Below are positions 42,294-53,237 of a DNA stretch of 64,000 bases, one piece after another; within the stretch, counting starts at the first letter, position 1; every line of letters begins with the position of its first letter. Position numbers and translations under genes: made by a program. Source of the stretch: Hyphomicrobiales bacterium (GTDB lineage Bacteria; Pseudomonadota; Alphaproteobacteria; Rhizobiales; Rhizobiaceae); assembly GCA_900473795.1 (NCBI GenBank), contig UCMT01000005.1, forward strand, positions 455,855 through 519,854, written 5' to 3'. Under the pieces are notes generated by a model. The model did not search any database, had not been told where the DNA came from, and saw only the letters and a list, made by a program, of their open reading frames with translations.

Positions 42294-43109
42294 TCAGAAC
42301 GATCGAGATTCGGCGGGCTGCCCGCTGACAGGCAAAGCCTTCGCGCGCCTTCCCAGCTTATGGCGGACAACGTAGTACATGAACAGCGGATTTCCTAGGA
42401 GATAGCGGCGCCACAAGCGCTTCGGCTCGTGAATCAACCGGTGCAGCCATTCCAGCCGCAGACGCCGGACGGTCGCCGATGCACGCGGCACCTCCTCCGC
42501 CATGAAATCGAAGAGCGCGCCGACGCTGATCACCAGCCGCGCATGGCCGGGACCGACATGGCGGTCGATCCATTTCTCCTGCTTCGGGCTACCCATCGCG
42601 ATCAGGAGGATGTCCGGCTCGAGTTCGCGAACCCTCGCCATCACCTCGTCCGATTGTGCCACGTCGAAAAAGCCGTCGGAGACCGGAATGAACTCGTGCC
42701 ACGGCGAATGCTTTTGGAAATTCGCCGCCGCCCGCTTCAAGATCTCCGGACGCGCGCCGATCATCGCCACACGCCTTGGCGTCGTCATATAGGTCATCAG
42801 CGGCGGCACGAAATCGGTACCGTTCAGATTGGCCGGGAAGATCTTCCCGTGGAACAGCCACGAGGCGATGTCGACGCCGTGCCCGTCAGGCAGAACGATA
42901 TGGCGCTTGAGCGCGGCCCGATATTCCGGATCGCGCATCATCAGATTGGCATTGTTGGCATTGAGGAACGAAATGACCGTCTGCCCGATCGGCAGCGACG
43001 CGATCTCGTCGGTAAAGGCGAAAGCATCCGCCCAACCGAAGTCGCAGACCGGTACGTCAAGTATCATCCGCTGCGACGCAGTGATCGATGGGCTCGGGGA
43101 GACATTCAT
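42294..43109 (-). CDS. WecG/TagA/CpsF family glycosyltransferase
   Basis: 271 residues from ATG 43109 with AGGGAGGAAA upstream. Core motifs of the family are present: NANNANLMMRDPEYR, LPDGHGVDIASWL and GSPKQEKWIDRHVG with GALFDFMAE. These enzymes add ManNAcA, ManNAc or glucuronic-type residues to lipid-linked sugars. The start overlaps the upstream GT4 stop by four bases, so the two are coupled. A longer open frame to 43688 is inside the GT4 gene and not used. Donor unknown. Confidence 0.88.
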   Translation of the reverse strand: MNVSPSPSITASQRMILDVPVCDFGWADAFAFTDEIASLPIGQTVISFLNANNANLMMRDPEYRAALKRHIVLPDGHGVDIASWLFHGKIFPANLNGTDFVPPLMTYMTTPRRVAMIGARPEILKRAAANFQKHSPWHEFIPVSDGFFDVAQSDEVMARVRELEPDILLIAMGSPKQEKWIDRHVGPGHARLVISVGALFDFMAEEVPRASATVRRLRLEWLHRLIHEPKRLWRRYLLGNPLFMYYVVRHKLGRRAKALPVSGQPAESRSF

Positions 43110-44389
43110 TGTGATTTTCCTCCCTTGAGCACGGCAAAACCATGGGATGCAGTGCCGGCTTTCTTTTTCATCGCGAATGGTGGCTCTGCGGCGAAGTGCT
43201 GCGCAGGCGTCGACATGGGTTTTGCCAAACCGGCAAGGCCCCGCTCGAGCGTTGCGAGCAACCTGGCTTTCTGCGCCCGATGGAAGGTCGCGCCCGAAAG
43301 GCGCTGGCGATCGCCGGCCCGCACCTGCGCCACCTTCTCGGTCAGCAGCCGCGCGAATTCGGCCGGATCGTCGGCGACCGAACAATTGGCCGGCATCTCG
43401 CCAATGCCGCGCAAGGAGGCGCGCGTGGCGACGCTCGGCATGCCGAGTTCGAAGGTCTCGATGGTTTTCAGCTGGACACCCGTGCCGCCGCGGCTGATCA
43501 GCGGAATGACGGCGCCAGCCTCGACGAAGGCACGGGCATCCGGCACCCTGCCGAGGAAACGCAGGCCGGGATGGGAACCCGCGGGCGCATCCGGCATCTG
43601 CCCGGCGATGCCGATCGACATATCGGCTGGCAGAAGCGGCACAACCTTGGAAAGGAACCAATCGAGCCCGATCCGGTTCGGCTTCCAACTCCAGGTCCCG
43701 ATCAACGCCAGGTCGTGTTCCGGCAGCCTTGCAACACCATTTTCCGGCAATTCCCAGCGCGTGACCAATGGCAGGACGGCGGCGCGATCCGAGACCGCGT
43801 ATCCGAAACCGAAACGATCGGCTTCGGCGAACGTCCAGACCGCCAAAGCGGCCTGTGTGAGCTGCCGCTCGACCTGTTCAAGGAGACTGGCCTCGCGTTT
43901 GAACAAAACCCGCTCCAGCAATCCGGACGCCGACGCCGCATTCTCGAGCGCGGAATCGGCCTCGACGTTATGGGCGACATAGATCCTCGGATGCTTCTGG
44001 AACACGGCGGAGAATGCGCCCGGCAATTGCACGGAATTGAGGATGATCGCGTCGAACGGCTGCAGGCCCTGCAGCAGCATCTCCATATGCTCGGCGCCGG
44101 TCTTCAACATCTTTGCCGAAGACAGCGTCGTTCGATTGAGAATAGCCGTTGCCAGCCAGCGAAGTTTCGTTGCAACACCAACCTTGGCGTTGGCGACCTC
44201 GAGCTCGCCCAAAAGATATGTCTCGCTCTCCGCTGCCGCGGCCGCAGCCTGCCCCGGCTGGAGATAGCCGATCACGCTTACCCGGTGGCCGAGCGCGCAA
44301 AGGCCGTCCAGAAGAATACGGTTGGCAATGTCGAACCCCGATGAAGGGTTCTCCACCGGCACCAGAGAGGAAACCAAAACGAGATGCAT
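43106..44389 (-). CDS. Glycosyltransferase, GT4-like
   Basis: 427 residues of GT-B fold. The N-terminal half is PVENPSSGFDIANRILLDGL and the C-terminal half has the nucleotide-sugar motif RGGTGVQLKTIETFELGMPSV (about residues 300-320), where Glu positions match the E-x7-E of GT4 enzymes. It transfers a sugar from an activated donor in polysaccharide assembly; the donor and acceptor cannot be told. The stop overlaps the WecG start. It is divergent from the GT2 gene. Confidence 0.8.
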   Translation of the reverse strand: MHLVLVSSLVPVENPSSGFDIANRILLDGLCALGHRVSVIGYLQPGQAAAAAAESETYLLGELEVANAKVGVATKLRWLATAILNRTTLSSAKMLKTGAEHMEMLLQGLQPFDAIILNSVQLPGAFSAVFQKHPRIYVAHNVEADSALENAASASGLLERVLFKREASLLEQVERQLTQAALAVWTFAEADRFGFGYAVSDRAAVLPLVTRWELPENGVARLPEHDLALIGTWSWKPNRIGLDWFLSKVVPLLPADMSIGIAGQMPDAPAGSHPGLRFLGRVPDARAFVEAGAVIPLISRGGTGVQLKTIETFELGMPSVATRASLRGIGEMPANCSVADDPAEFARLLTEKVAQVRAGDRQRLSGATFHRAQKARLLATLERGLAGLAKPMSTPAQHFAAEPPFAMKKKAGTASHGFAVLKGGKSQ

Positions 44390-44549
44390 GCTGCCACACG
44401 AGACCTGAGAACAACTGCCCGGACTGTAGCAACGCGGCGTGAAATCACCTTTAAATCATTCATTCAAAAGCGAATTTGGAAATTTAGTATCTGTTTAGGA
44501 AGATTTGCTTTAGTGTTTGCCAAAGCGATGCCTTCAACAGGTTCCCACC

Positions 44550-45539
44550 ATGACCCCGCCTGCCCCGGATGTGACTGTGTTCTACCAGACGACGGTGGAT
44601 GCGGCAGAGAGCGTCGAACTCGTCGTCACCCTGCCGACATTTCGGCGGCCCGAACATCTGATCAAAACCCTGAAAACCGTGATTTCACAGGAGCCTGGCA
44701 GCCCCTTTGCGATCGTGGTGATGGAGAATGACGCAGACGGTCTCGAAGGAGCAGAAGCGGCGAGAACGTTTTTTGCCGGCCACCGGATCAACGCCGTTGT
44801 GTTGATCGCGCATCAGCGCGGCAATTGCCACGCCTATAATGCCGGCTGGTCAACGGCGCTTACCACCTACCCCAATCTCCATGCCATCGCCGTTATCGAC
44901 GACGACGAGATTGCGGCGCCCGACTGGCTCGACAGTCTCATATCGGTACACAGACAGACGAGAGCAGATCTGGTGGGTGGACCGCAACTGCCCGATTTCG
45001 AGGACCAGACGCGCAACGATCAGAAGCGTCACCCCGTCTTCATGCCTCACTACGAAACAACCGGCTTGGTCCCCATCCTCTATTCCTCCGGAAACGTGCT
45101 GATCACGCGGCCCGTCCTCGACGCCATGCCGCAGCCGTTCCTCGATCCGGTGTTCAATTTCATCGGTGGGGGTGACAGCGACTTCTATCGCCGCTGCAAG
45201 GAGAACGGCTTCACATTCGCCTGGGCGGCCGAGGCCTGGGTTGCCGAGACGATCCCGGCGCGACGGACGGAAGTGTCGTGGATCAGGGCGCGAAGCCTGA
45301 GGAATGGTGCGATTTCGGCGCTGCTCGAACATCGCGCTGCGCCGGGACCTGCCGGTCGCGTAAAGACAATTGCCAAATCCCTGGCGCTGCTTGCCGCCTC
45401 GCCCGTTCGCGGCATTTCCCTGTGGCGATCGACCCAGCTTCCCGGGGCGGGGCTTTACCATTTTTACGTGGCTTGGGGCCGGTTGATGATGGAACTCGGC
45501 CTCGTCAACGAACAGTACCGCAACCCGGAAAAGAACTGA
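44550..45539 (+). CDS. Glycosyltransferase family 2
   Basis: 329 residues from ATG 44550 (AGGTT upstream; a TTG at 44517 is the alternative). GT-A fold: VELVVTLPTFRRPEHLIKTL at the N terminus, metal-binding IAVIDDDEIAAPDWL (about residues 115-129), then GGPQLPDFED and FIGGGDSDFYRRCKE. The C terminus is not membrane-spanning, so it acts on the inner face of the membrane. Last gene of the polysaccharide locus, convergent with the flagellar cluster. Confidence 0.85.
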   Translation: MTPPAPDVTVFYQTTVDAAESVELVVTLPTFRRPEHLIKTLKTVISQEPGSPFAIVVMENDADGLEGAEAARTFFAGHRINAVVLIAHQRGNCHAYNAGWSTALTTYPNLHAIAVIDDDEIAAPDWLDSLISVHRQTRADLVGGPQLPDFEDQTRNDQKRHPVFMPHYETTGLVPILYSSGNVLITRPVLDAMPQPFLDPVFNFIGGGDSDFYRRCKENGFTFAWAAEAWVAETIPARRTEVSWIRARSLRNGAISALLEHRAAPGPAGRVKTIAKSLALLAASPVRGISLWRSTQLPGAGLYHFYVAWGRLMMELGLVNEQYRNPEKN

Positions 45540-45555
45540 GAAACGCCGGACGATC

Positions 45556-46125
45556 TCAATGTGCTGCGGCTGCGGCGCGCCTTTCGGCCTCAGGAATCTC
45601 GTCGTGGGCGGTTTCGCCGTTCTTGTCGACGATCGCAACAGGCTGCTGCTGCGGCTGGCTCGCACCCTTGGCAATTCGGGCGACATCCGCCTTCGACAGA
45701 TATTCCAGCTGTTCGACAAGCACGTCGAAGATCACTTCGTCGCGCATGTCCTTGTTCAACCCGTCTTTCACCGCCGTCTTGAATTGGGCAAGGTCGAAAC
45801 TCGTGCTGTCGGCGACGTTGATCAACTTCTTGCCGACAAGAATGTCAAACAGCGCGTTCGTCACCGTCTCCTTGAGCGGCACGTCCAGGTGCTTGATCTT
45901 GTTCTTGTCGACGGCAAACGACAGTTTCGTCAGGAAATAGCCCTGCACCGCGCCGTCAGTGATCACCGGTACCGTAATAAGTTCGCCGGGAACATACTGC
46001 TGCAATGCGCGGCGGTCTGCCTCCGCATCCGATTCCACCGGCGCCGAGGCATGCTGGATCGAGAAATAGACGGATCCCAGCGTCACCGCGCAGACCCAGA
46101 CACCGGTGAAAACGAGTTTCAACAT
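45556..46125 (-). CDS. Flagellar-cluster protein of unknown function
   Basis: 189 residues with an N-terminal membrane anchor or signal (LVFTGVWVCAVTLGSVYFSI, residues 4-23), then a helical periplasmic body containing an IDVLVEQLEYLSKADVARIA-type segment and an Ala-rich acidic tail. Its start overlaps the FlgN-like stop by one base (TAATG), so it is translated with it. It ends the cluster; homologues occur at this place in other rhizobial flagellar loci, by recall. Function unknown. Confidence 0.72.
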   Translation of the reverse strand: MLKLVFTGVWVCAVTLGSVYFSIQHASAPVESDAEADRRALQQYVPGELITVPVITDGAVQGYFLTKLSFAVDKNKIKHLDVPLKETVTNALFDILVGKKLINVADSTSFDLAQFKTAVKDGLNKDMRDEVIFDVLVEQLEYLSKADVARIAKGASQPQQQPVAIVDKNGETAHDEIPEAERRAAAAAH

Positions 46126-46490
46126 TACAAGTACCGGAACTGCTGTTCGGAGTAGATGCCGTCTGCCTCCGCATTCTGCACGGCGGCCTTGAGGATTTCC
46201 ACCACCGACCGGCAGGCTTCCATATGAGCGTTCACCTTCTGCGAATTCGCCAGCAGCTTCGACTTGATGTGCCGTGTCTGCGAAACGAAGGCCGGCGAAA
46301 TCTCGCTCGGCGCGGCGTTGCGATGCAACATCGTCAGCTCATACAGGCAGCGGCTCTTGCGGGCATTGGATGCCTTCAGATCGAAGCTCGGATCGACGCC
46401 GATCCGGTTATTCTCGTTGTCGAGGATCATTTCGAGACGACCCAGAACATTCTGGATACGCACGTCACCCGATGCTGCAACTTCCATCAT
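46125..46490 (-). CDS. FlgN-like flagellar export chaperone candidate
   Basis: 121 residues, predicted all-helical and soluble. The pattern (LGRLEMILDNENNRI, then KSRCLYELTML and NSQKVNAHMEACRSVVEILK, ending ADGIYSEQQF) follows the FlgN layout: acidic N helix, central Leu heptads, N-rich third helix and a short G/Y tail. FlgN holds the hook-filament junction proteins FlgK and FlgL before export, both encoded in this cluster. Similarity is structural only; no other FlgN is seen here. Confidence 0.5.
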   Translation of the reverse strand: MMEVAASGDVRIQNVLGRLEMILDNENNRIGVDPSFDLKASNARKSRCLYELTMLHRNAAPSEISPAFVSQTRHIKSKLLANSQKVNAHMEACRSVVEILKAAVQNAEADGIYSEQQFRYL

Positions 46491-46588
46491 TTCGCTCCCG
46501 TTGGCGCCGGCATCATGCAGATCCTGTGTTTGTCATGATGCGCGGCGCGTTATGTGTCAGGCCTGTTCGGACAATCCCCGGGATTGCC

Positions 46589-47155
46589 TCAGGCCTGTTC
46601 GTTCGTATCGCCAGTGCCCATGAAATTGGCGACCGCCTTGCGCTCGTATTCCTGCACCATGCTCAGCGCGACATTGTTGTCGTTGCCATCGAGCGATGCA
46701 TTCACGCGAGCCGGGCCGTCCGATCCGACGATCCGGTCGGTGATCATGCTTTCGGCGATACCAACGCCGTCGCCCTGCGCCATGACGTTGCCGATCTGCT
46801 CCGCCATCATGCTCTTCCACATGTCGCCGGAGGTGCCCTTGCCGTAAACCTCTTCGCTCTCGGTGGGCAGCATCGATTTCACGAAGTTCTGCAACACCAT
46901 GGCCTCGAACTTGCGATAGCTTTCCGGGATCTTCTTGGCCTCGGCGCGATTGTTGATATCACCAAGGCTGTTGGTCGGGCTGTCCTGATTGAGGACCGCA
47001 ACCGTATTGGCAAAGCCGGTTCCGTTTTCAGCAAGGCTCGTTGCCTGGAAGGCGGCGCGATTGGCCTTCAGCCGCGCCTGCGCCTCCTGCACTTCGGCTG
47101 GATCGGCGGCCCGCACGACATCCAACACCAGATCGCTTGGAGGAGAAATGGCCAT
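46589..47155 (-). CDS. flgJ: Rod-binding protein FlgJ-like, no muramidase domain
   Basis: 188 residues from ATG 47155 (GAGAGGAAA upstream; the extra six codons to 47173 have no site). Residues about 80-150 carry the rod-binding pattern (YRKFEAMVLQNFVKSML, then MWKSMMAEQIGNVMAQGDGV, GIAESM) like the N domain of enteric FlgJ, but the C-terminal peptidoglycan-hydrolase domain is absent. A separate lytic transglycosylase gene at 57 kb probably supplies that function, as in other alphaproteobacteria. Confidence 0.78.
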   Translation of the reverse strand: MAISPPSDLVLDVVRAADPAEVQEAQARLKANRAAFQATSLAENGTGFANTVAVLNQDSPTNSLGDINNRAEAKKIPESYRKFEAMVLQNFVKSMLPTESEEVYGKGTSGDMWKSMMAEQIGNVMAQGDGVGIAESMITDRIVGSDGPARVNASLDGNDNNVALSMVQEYERKAVANFMGTGDTNEQA

Positions 47156-47272
47156 GTGGTTTCCTCTCGTCACGGAACACGCGGCGCTACGGTCAGCACC
47201 GGCGATAGCTCCATAAATTCAGCAGTTTAATCAAGCAGATCGGACGCGGAAACGGCCGATGCTGAAGCCGCA

Positions 47273-47686
47273 CTATGACGGGTCAAGCTTACCGGAAGCT
47301 GGTGACCTGCCCATCACATGCTGATCGACGAGATCGTAAATGGCATTGTCGTCGTCGGTGCGGTCCTCCAGGACGCGCGCATCCTTCATGTTCTCCTCCA
47401 GCCTGTCGCCCTTTGCCCGCTCCTTGAGCACGCGGGTTTCGTGGACCTGCTGGATACCGAGGAGCATCTGGTCCTTCTGCGCAAGGCGGCCGAGCTGCGA
47501 GGCATAGTGCCCCGAAAACATGGCATGCAGCGGACTCGCCGATCCCATGGCGTCGACGACGACGTCAATGGTTTCGGCGAGGTCGCGCCGCTGTCTGGCA
47601 GTTTCGGCCAGCTCGCTTTCCGCCATCTGTTCGAGGTGGCGCTGTACGGCAACAAGACGCTTCAATTTTTCCGACCGGCTTTTCAT
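47273..47686 (-). CDS. FliJ-like coiled-coil protein candidate
   Basis: 137 residues, strongly helical and charged, with heptad patterns from residue 1 to about 105 (KLKRLVAVQRHLEQMAESEL and ERAKGDRLEENMKDARVLED). Size, coiled coil and position seven bases after the fliR stop suit FliJ, the export-gate stalk protein. The classical FliJ motif is too weak to assign by sequence, so this is a candidate. Confidence 0.5.
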   Translation of the reverse strand: MKSRSEKLKRLVAVQRHLEQMAESELAETARQRRDLAETIDVVVDAMGSASPLHAMFSGHYASQLGRLAQKDQMLLGIQQVHETRVLKERAKGDRLEENMKDARVLEDRTDDDNAIYDLVDQHVMGRSPASGKLDPS

Positions 47687-47693
47687 CGTCCGA

Positions 47694-48446
47694 CTAGCCC
47701 CCTTGCATTATCGGGCCGAAGCCGTCGGCGAACAGGCGCAGCATCGCGGCGATGCCGAGATAGAGAAGGAACATGCCGCCCATGATCAGATAGGGAAGCG
47801 AGATGAAGTAGAGCGGCATCTGCGGCGCCAGCTTGTTGACCATACCGATGGCGACGTTGAACAGGAGACCATAGATGAGGAAAGGGCTCGCCAGCCGCAG
47901 CATGATGTAGAACGTCGTTTCAAGGGCATTGGTCAGCGTGATCAGCACGCCCTGCGCGTCAAAGCCGACGCCGAGCGGCATTACCTTGTAGGAATCGACG
48001 ATGCTCGACAGGATGACGTGGTGGAAATCCAGCATGAACAGGACCATGAGGCCAGCAAAGCTGATCAGGTTGGTGAGCTGGTTTTCGGCCGTGTCTTCAA
48101 GCACGTCGGCGGTCGGCGGCGCGTTGAAACCGATCATCATGGTAATGACCGTTCCGGTGAACTGTAAGCCCAACACATAGTAGCGCGCGATCAGGCCGAT
48201 GACGCTGCCGACCACCGTTTCGGTGGCGATAATATAGATGTAGGTGTGCCCCTTGCCGGAGACCTGCGGATAAATATCGTTCCACATGATCGGCAGCACC
48301 GCCATCGAGATCGCCACCGCGACGAAGAGGCGTATCTGCACGGAGACGCGAGCGGTCGAAAATCCCGGCATGACCATGATGCAGGCGCCGATCCGGCAGA
48401 ATGCTGCAAAGAGCGCAAGCACCGTGCCTTCCGGATCGGAAATCAT
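47694..48446 (-). CDS. fliR: Flagellar export gate protein FliR
   Basis: 250 residues, six membrane segments, beginning [20 protein letters not shown] and carrying the FliR pattern [18 protein letters not shown]. It forms the export gate with FliP, FliQ and FlhA/FlhB. The start overlaps the flhA stop by four bases. It lies in the order fliQ-flhA-fliR. Confidence 0.92.
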   Translation of the reverse strand: MISDPEGTVLALFAAFCRIGACIMVMPGFSTARVSVQIRLFVAVAISMAVLPIMWNDIYPQVSGKGHTYIYIIATETVVGSVIGLIARYYVLGLQFTGTVITMMIGFNAPPTADVLEDTAENQLTNLISFAGLMVLFMLDFHHVILSSIVDSYKVMPLGVGFDAQGVLITLTNALETTFYIMLRLASPFLIYGLLFNVAIGMVNKLAPQMPLYFISLPYLIMGGMFLLYLGIAAMLRLFADGFGPIMQGG

Positions 48447-50530
48447 GAGATCGAGCCAATGATCTTGATCTCGAGACCTTTGGCAAGTTCGACGTGGCTA
48501 AGGACAGGCAAAGTGGCAAACAGGCGCTCGACGATCATGCGCACATAAGAACGGGATTCGGGCGAACTTACCAGTACGAACGGCATGCCGCGATCAAGAT
48601 GTTCACGGATAACCTTGGTCGCCTGCTCGCTGAATTCCTCCAGATGGCGCGGATCGATGTCGAATTCGACGATTTCGCCCTTGGCGTCGCGCTTCAGCGC
48701 CTGATGGAAGACCATATCCCATTTGTTGCCGAGGCGCAGAACGCGCAGCGTGCCATTGTCGGCGAGATCGCCGCAAAGCTGCTGCGACATGCGCACGCGC
48801 ACATGCTCGACGATCTGCTCGGTCTTGCGTACATGCGGGGCGAGTTCGGCAACCGCTTCCAGGATCAGATGCAGGTTGCGGATCGAGACGCGCTCGGCAA
48901 GCAGCAGCTTCAGCACTGCCTGCAGACCCGAATAGGACATATGCGAGGAGCAGATTTCATCCGCCAGCTTGCGGTATTCCGGATCGAGCCGCTCGATCAG
49001 GATCTTCACGTCCTTATAGGACAAAAGCTGCGGCAAATTGTTGCGGATGACTTCGGAGAGATGCGTCAGCACCACCGAGACGTTGTCGATCGGGTGGAAT
49101 CCTTCGCGCTTCAGGTCCTCTGTGAAGGTTTCGAGGATCGACACCGCCGGCATGCCGAATGCGGGTTCGCGGATATCATCACCGGGAATGCTCGGTTTGC
49201 GCCCGCCACCGGTAACGACGATGACTTCGCCGACGCGAACCGTGTTTGACGCAATCGTCGTGCCGTGGATACGGACATGATAGGCCTTGTCGGGAATGCT
49301 GATGTCGTCCGACACCTTGATTTCCGGCACGATGAGTCCGTACTGACCGGCGAACTTGCGGCGCATCTTGCCGACGCGGAAGGCCAGTTCCTGATGGGCG
49401 CCGAGGAGACGGGTGGAGACCTGCTTACCGAGCAGAAGCTCGATTTCCGCGGTCTTGAGAACCGATTTGACCGAGTCTTTCTCGCTGTCCGTCTTCTGCT
49501 GGGCCGTCTGCTGCTCCTGCGCGCGCTTGAGCTTGTTGGCCGCTTCGAGCTGGCGCGGGATCATCCAGCCGAGGAAAGCCATGCCGCCGCCGAGGACGGC
49601 GAAGGGAATGAAGGGAAGACCCGGCATCATGGCGAGCAGCAGGATCAGGCCGGCCGCGACCATGAGCGCCCGCGGATAAGCGCCCAGTTGGTTGACGACC
49701 GCCTGGTCCGTCGATCCGGCCGTGCCGCCGCGCGAGACGAGCAGACCTGCGGCCAGCGACACGATCAATGCCGGAATCTGCGACACCAGACCATCACCGA
49801 CCGAGAGCTTGACGAAGACATCGGCGGCTTCGCCAATCGACATGTCATGTCTGGCATAGCCGATGATGATACCGCCGAAGACGTTGATGGCGGTGATCAG
49901 CAATCCGGCGATCGCGTCACCGCGCACGAATTTCGAAGCACCGTCCATCGAACCGAAGAAGGAGCTTTCCTCTTCCAGTTCACGCCGGCGGTGTTGGGCT
50001 TCCTTCTCGTTGATCAGGCCGGCGGAGAGATCCGCGTCGATCGACATCTGCTTGCCGGGGATGGCATCCAGCGTGAAGCGGGCGCCGACTTCCGCAATAC
50101 GCGTCGCGCCCTTGGTGATGACGATGAAGTTCACGGTGATCAGGATCAGGAAGACGATCAGACCGATGACGAAATCGCCGCCCATGACGAGTTGCGCGAA
50201 ACCGGCAATGACGCCACCGGCCGCGTCGTGTCCTTCATGCCCGTGCGAAAGAATGACGCGCGTCGTCGCGATGTTGAGCGACAGACGGGTCATGGTGGAG
50301 ATCAGGAGAATGACAGGAAAGGACGAGAAATCCAGCGGTCGCTGAATCCACAGCGCCACCATCAGGATCAGGACCGAAAATGCGATGGAGAAAGCCAGCC
50401 CGATGTCGATCAGAAAGGGTGGAATCGGCAGGAAGAGGATCGACAGGATCATCACGATGCCGAGCGCAAAGCCGATATCACGGCCCTTCGGTGCGACCTT
50501 CGGGATGACTAGAGCGGGAGGTGTTGCCAT
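48443..50530 (-). CDS. flhA: Flagellar export protein FlhA
   Basis: 695 residues from ATG 50530, the family length; the 12 upstream residues to 50566 are not in FlhA. Eight N-terminal membrane segments (to about residue 310), then a large cytoplasmic chaperone-docking domain with [14 protein letters not shown] and the C-terminal EIKIIGSI. Family signature [20 protein letters not shown]. It is separated from fliQ by a 150-base gap, so it may have its own promoter there. Confidence 0.95.
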   Translation of the reverse strand: MATPPALVIPKVAPKGRDIGFALGIVMILSILFLPIPPFLIDIGLAFSIAFSVLILMVALWIQRPLDFSSFPVILLISTMTRLSLNIATTRVILSHGHEGHDAAGGVIAGFAQLVMGGDFVIGLIVFLILITVNFIVITKGATRIAEVGARFTLDAIPGKQMSIDADLSAGLINEKEAQHRRRELEEESSFFGSMDGASKFVRGDAIAGLLITAINVFGGIIIGYARHDMSIGEAADVFVKLSVGDGLVSQIPALIVSLAAGLLVSRGGTAGSTDQAVVNQLGAYPRALMVAAGLILLLAMMPGLPFIPFAVLGGGMAFLGWMIPRQLEAANKLKRAQEQQTAQQKTDSEKDSVKSVLKTAEIELLLGKQVSTRLLGAHQELAFRVGKMRRKFAGQYGLIVPEIKVSDDISIPDKAYHVRIHGTTIASNTVRVGEVIVVTGGGRKPSIPGDDIREPAFGMPAVSILETFTEDLKREGFHPIDNVSVVLTHLSEVIRNNLPQLLSYKDVKILIERLDPEYRKLADEICSSHMSYSGLQAVLKLLLAERVSIRNLHLILEAVAELAPHVRKTEQIVEHVRVRMSQQLCGDLADNGTLRVLRLGNKWDMVFHQALKRDAKGEIVEFDIDPRHLEEFSEQATKVIREHLDRGMPFVLVSSPESRSYVRMIVERLFATLPVLSHVELAKGLEIKIIGSIS

Positions 50531-50680
50531 CGGAAATTCCGTCTCTTCATGAGAGGCAGGCAACATTCATAGCTGCCCATACTGGAAACAGGCGTAACGC
50601 GCCAAACTTGCGCGAAGGTGGCATCGATAACGGAAAGAGGCGCTAAGACGTCTTTCGTCGCCCGTTTTGCCGCAAGCGCG

Positions 50681-50947
50681 TCAGAAGCCGCTTTGAATGC
50701 GTGAGAAGACAATATCGGTAAAGAGGGAAATCTGCGAACCGACAAAGGAAGCCGAAAGCGCAACCGTCACCAGAACGGCGAGGATTTTCGGCACGAAGGT
50801 CAGGGTCATTTCCTGCACCTGGGTCAGCGCTTGAATAAAAGCGATGACAACGCCGACCACCATGGCGGCGAGAACGGCGGGCCCTGAAGCGACGACGACC
50901 GTCCAGATCGCCGCCTGTACTATATCGAGGGCATCCGCCTCATTCAT
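50681..50947 (-). CDS. fliQ: Flagellar export gate protein FliQ
   Basis: 88 residues with two membrane segments and the FliQ signature: EADALDIVQAAIWTV, AMVVGVVIAFIQALTQVQEM and TFVPKILAVLVTVAL. It is six bases downstream of flgD and belongs to the flgE-to-fliR run of minus-strand genes. It contributes to the export channel with FliP and FliR; fliP is not in the window. Confidence 0.94.
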   Translation of the reverse strand: MNEADALDIVQAAIWTVVVASGPAVLAAMVVGVVIAFIQALTQVQEMTLTFVPKILAVLVTVALSASFVGSQISLFTDIVFSRIQSGF

Positions 50948-50953
50948 CCGCTA

Positions 50954-52188
<1,235 letters not shown>

Positions 52189-53235
52189 TCAGAGGAAATT
52201 GATCAAACTCAACTGCTGAAGCCGCGAGGTAAGCGTGTACGAGGTCTCAATTTGGGTCAGCAGCGTGTTCATGCGCGTCGACGCCTCGTAGGTATCAATC
52301 CCTTCGATATCCGTGATGTGGGTGTTGACCAGCTTGAGTTGGGACTCCAAGGACGTATTCGCCTTCTCTAGACGAGCCTCCGAGATACCGAGCGTACTGC
52401 TCGTCTCGATGAGACCGGTTATGCTTTGCTGCACATAGTTCTGTGCGGCGGAGTTTATGGTGCTACGGACCTCCGACGACACGTCCGCGCCCAGCAATTC
52501 GACAGTCATGACCGCGGCGAGAGCAAATTTGCGCACCCCATCGGTGTTGACGTTCGTCGTGCTTGCAACCACTTCGTTGGCGCTGATGCGGCTCATGACG
52601 TTCTGGCTCGAGGCGTCCGACCAGTCTGTATCCCACTGGGTCCCCGTATACATCGGCTCCAGCGTGTTCTCGATGAAGTCGGTCATCTGCGTCGACGTAA
52701 AGTCGCCCATCGTGGCGATGCCGTTGGTCGACATATAGGTCGATAGCGCGGTATCGAACGAAGCCTTGGCCGGCGAGGTGTCCGTATATTCCGTGAGCGG
52801 CTTGATGTCGGTATTGATCCCGGACATCAGGAATTCACCGTTAAACTGGACGTTGGCGGCGGCGGAGAACGAGCTGAGCGCGCCGTTGATGTCCGTCTTG
52901 GCGATCGAGAGCCTCGTTGCATCATCGTTGCCGAGGGTGGCGATCAGCGTGGTATTGATCTGCTCGGCCGCCGTGCGCATCGTCTCGAGCGACATCTGCG
53001 AAGCGGAGAGCCGCTGCGCCACCACGGCGTTGGTGTCCTTGAGATTTTCGAGGCGCTCAAGCTCGTTCTTGAGGCTTACCGCGCGAGATGTACTCGATCC
53101 GAGCTCGACACCGCTGTCGGCGTATTTGCCGGTGGTGACTTCCTGCTGGAGTTTGAGAACTTCCAACTGCCCCTGCTGGATGGTCATCCGCATGGCGTTT
53201 TGAACTGCCAGGTTGGAAACGAAGGACGTTTTCAT
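52189..53235 (-). CDS. flgL: Hook-filament junction protein FlgL
   Basis: 348 residues with the flagellin-like N-terminal helix (FVSNLAVQNAMRMTIQQGQL, then LEVLKLQQEVTTGKYADSGV) and C-terminal helix (NTLLTQIETSYTLTSRLQQL). The central domain is short, as is usual. It caps the hook with FlgK before filament growth. Its start lies two bases after the flgK stop. Confidence 0.92.
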   Translation of the reverse strand: MKTSFVSNLAVQNAMRMTIQQGQLEVLKLQQEVTTGKYADSGVELGSSTSRAVSLKNELERLENLKDTNAVVAQRLSASQMSLETMRTAAEQINTTLIATLGNDDATRLSIAKTDINGALSSFSAAANVQFNGEFLMSGINTDIKPLTEYTDTSPAKASFDTALSTYMSTNGIATMGDFTSTQMTDFIENTLEPMYTGTQWDTDWSDASSQNVMSRISANEVVASTTNVNTDGVRKFALAAVMTVELLGADVSSEVRSTINSAAQNYVQQSITGLIETSSTLGISEARLEKANTSLESQLKLVNTHITDIEGIDTYEASTRMNTLLTQIETSYTLTSRLQQLSLINFL

Positions 53236-53237
53236 AT

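Noticed and set aside
42294..43688. 464-residue version of the WecG-type gene
   Set aside because: The additional N-terminal 193 residues are out-of-frame GT4 sequence; a good ribosome site and ATG exist at 43109.
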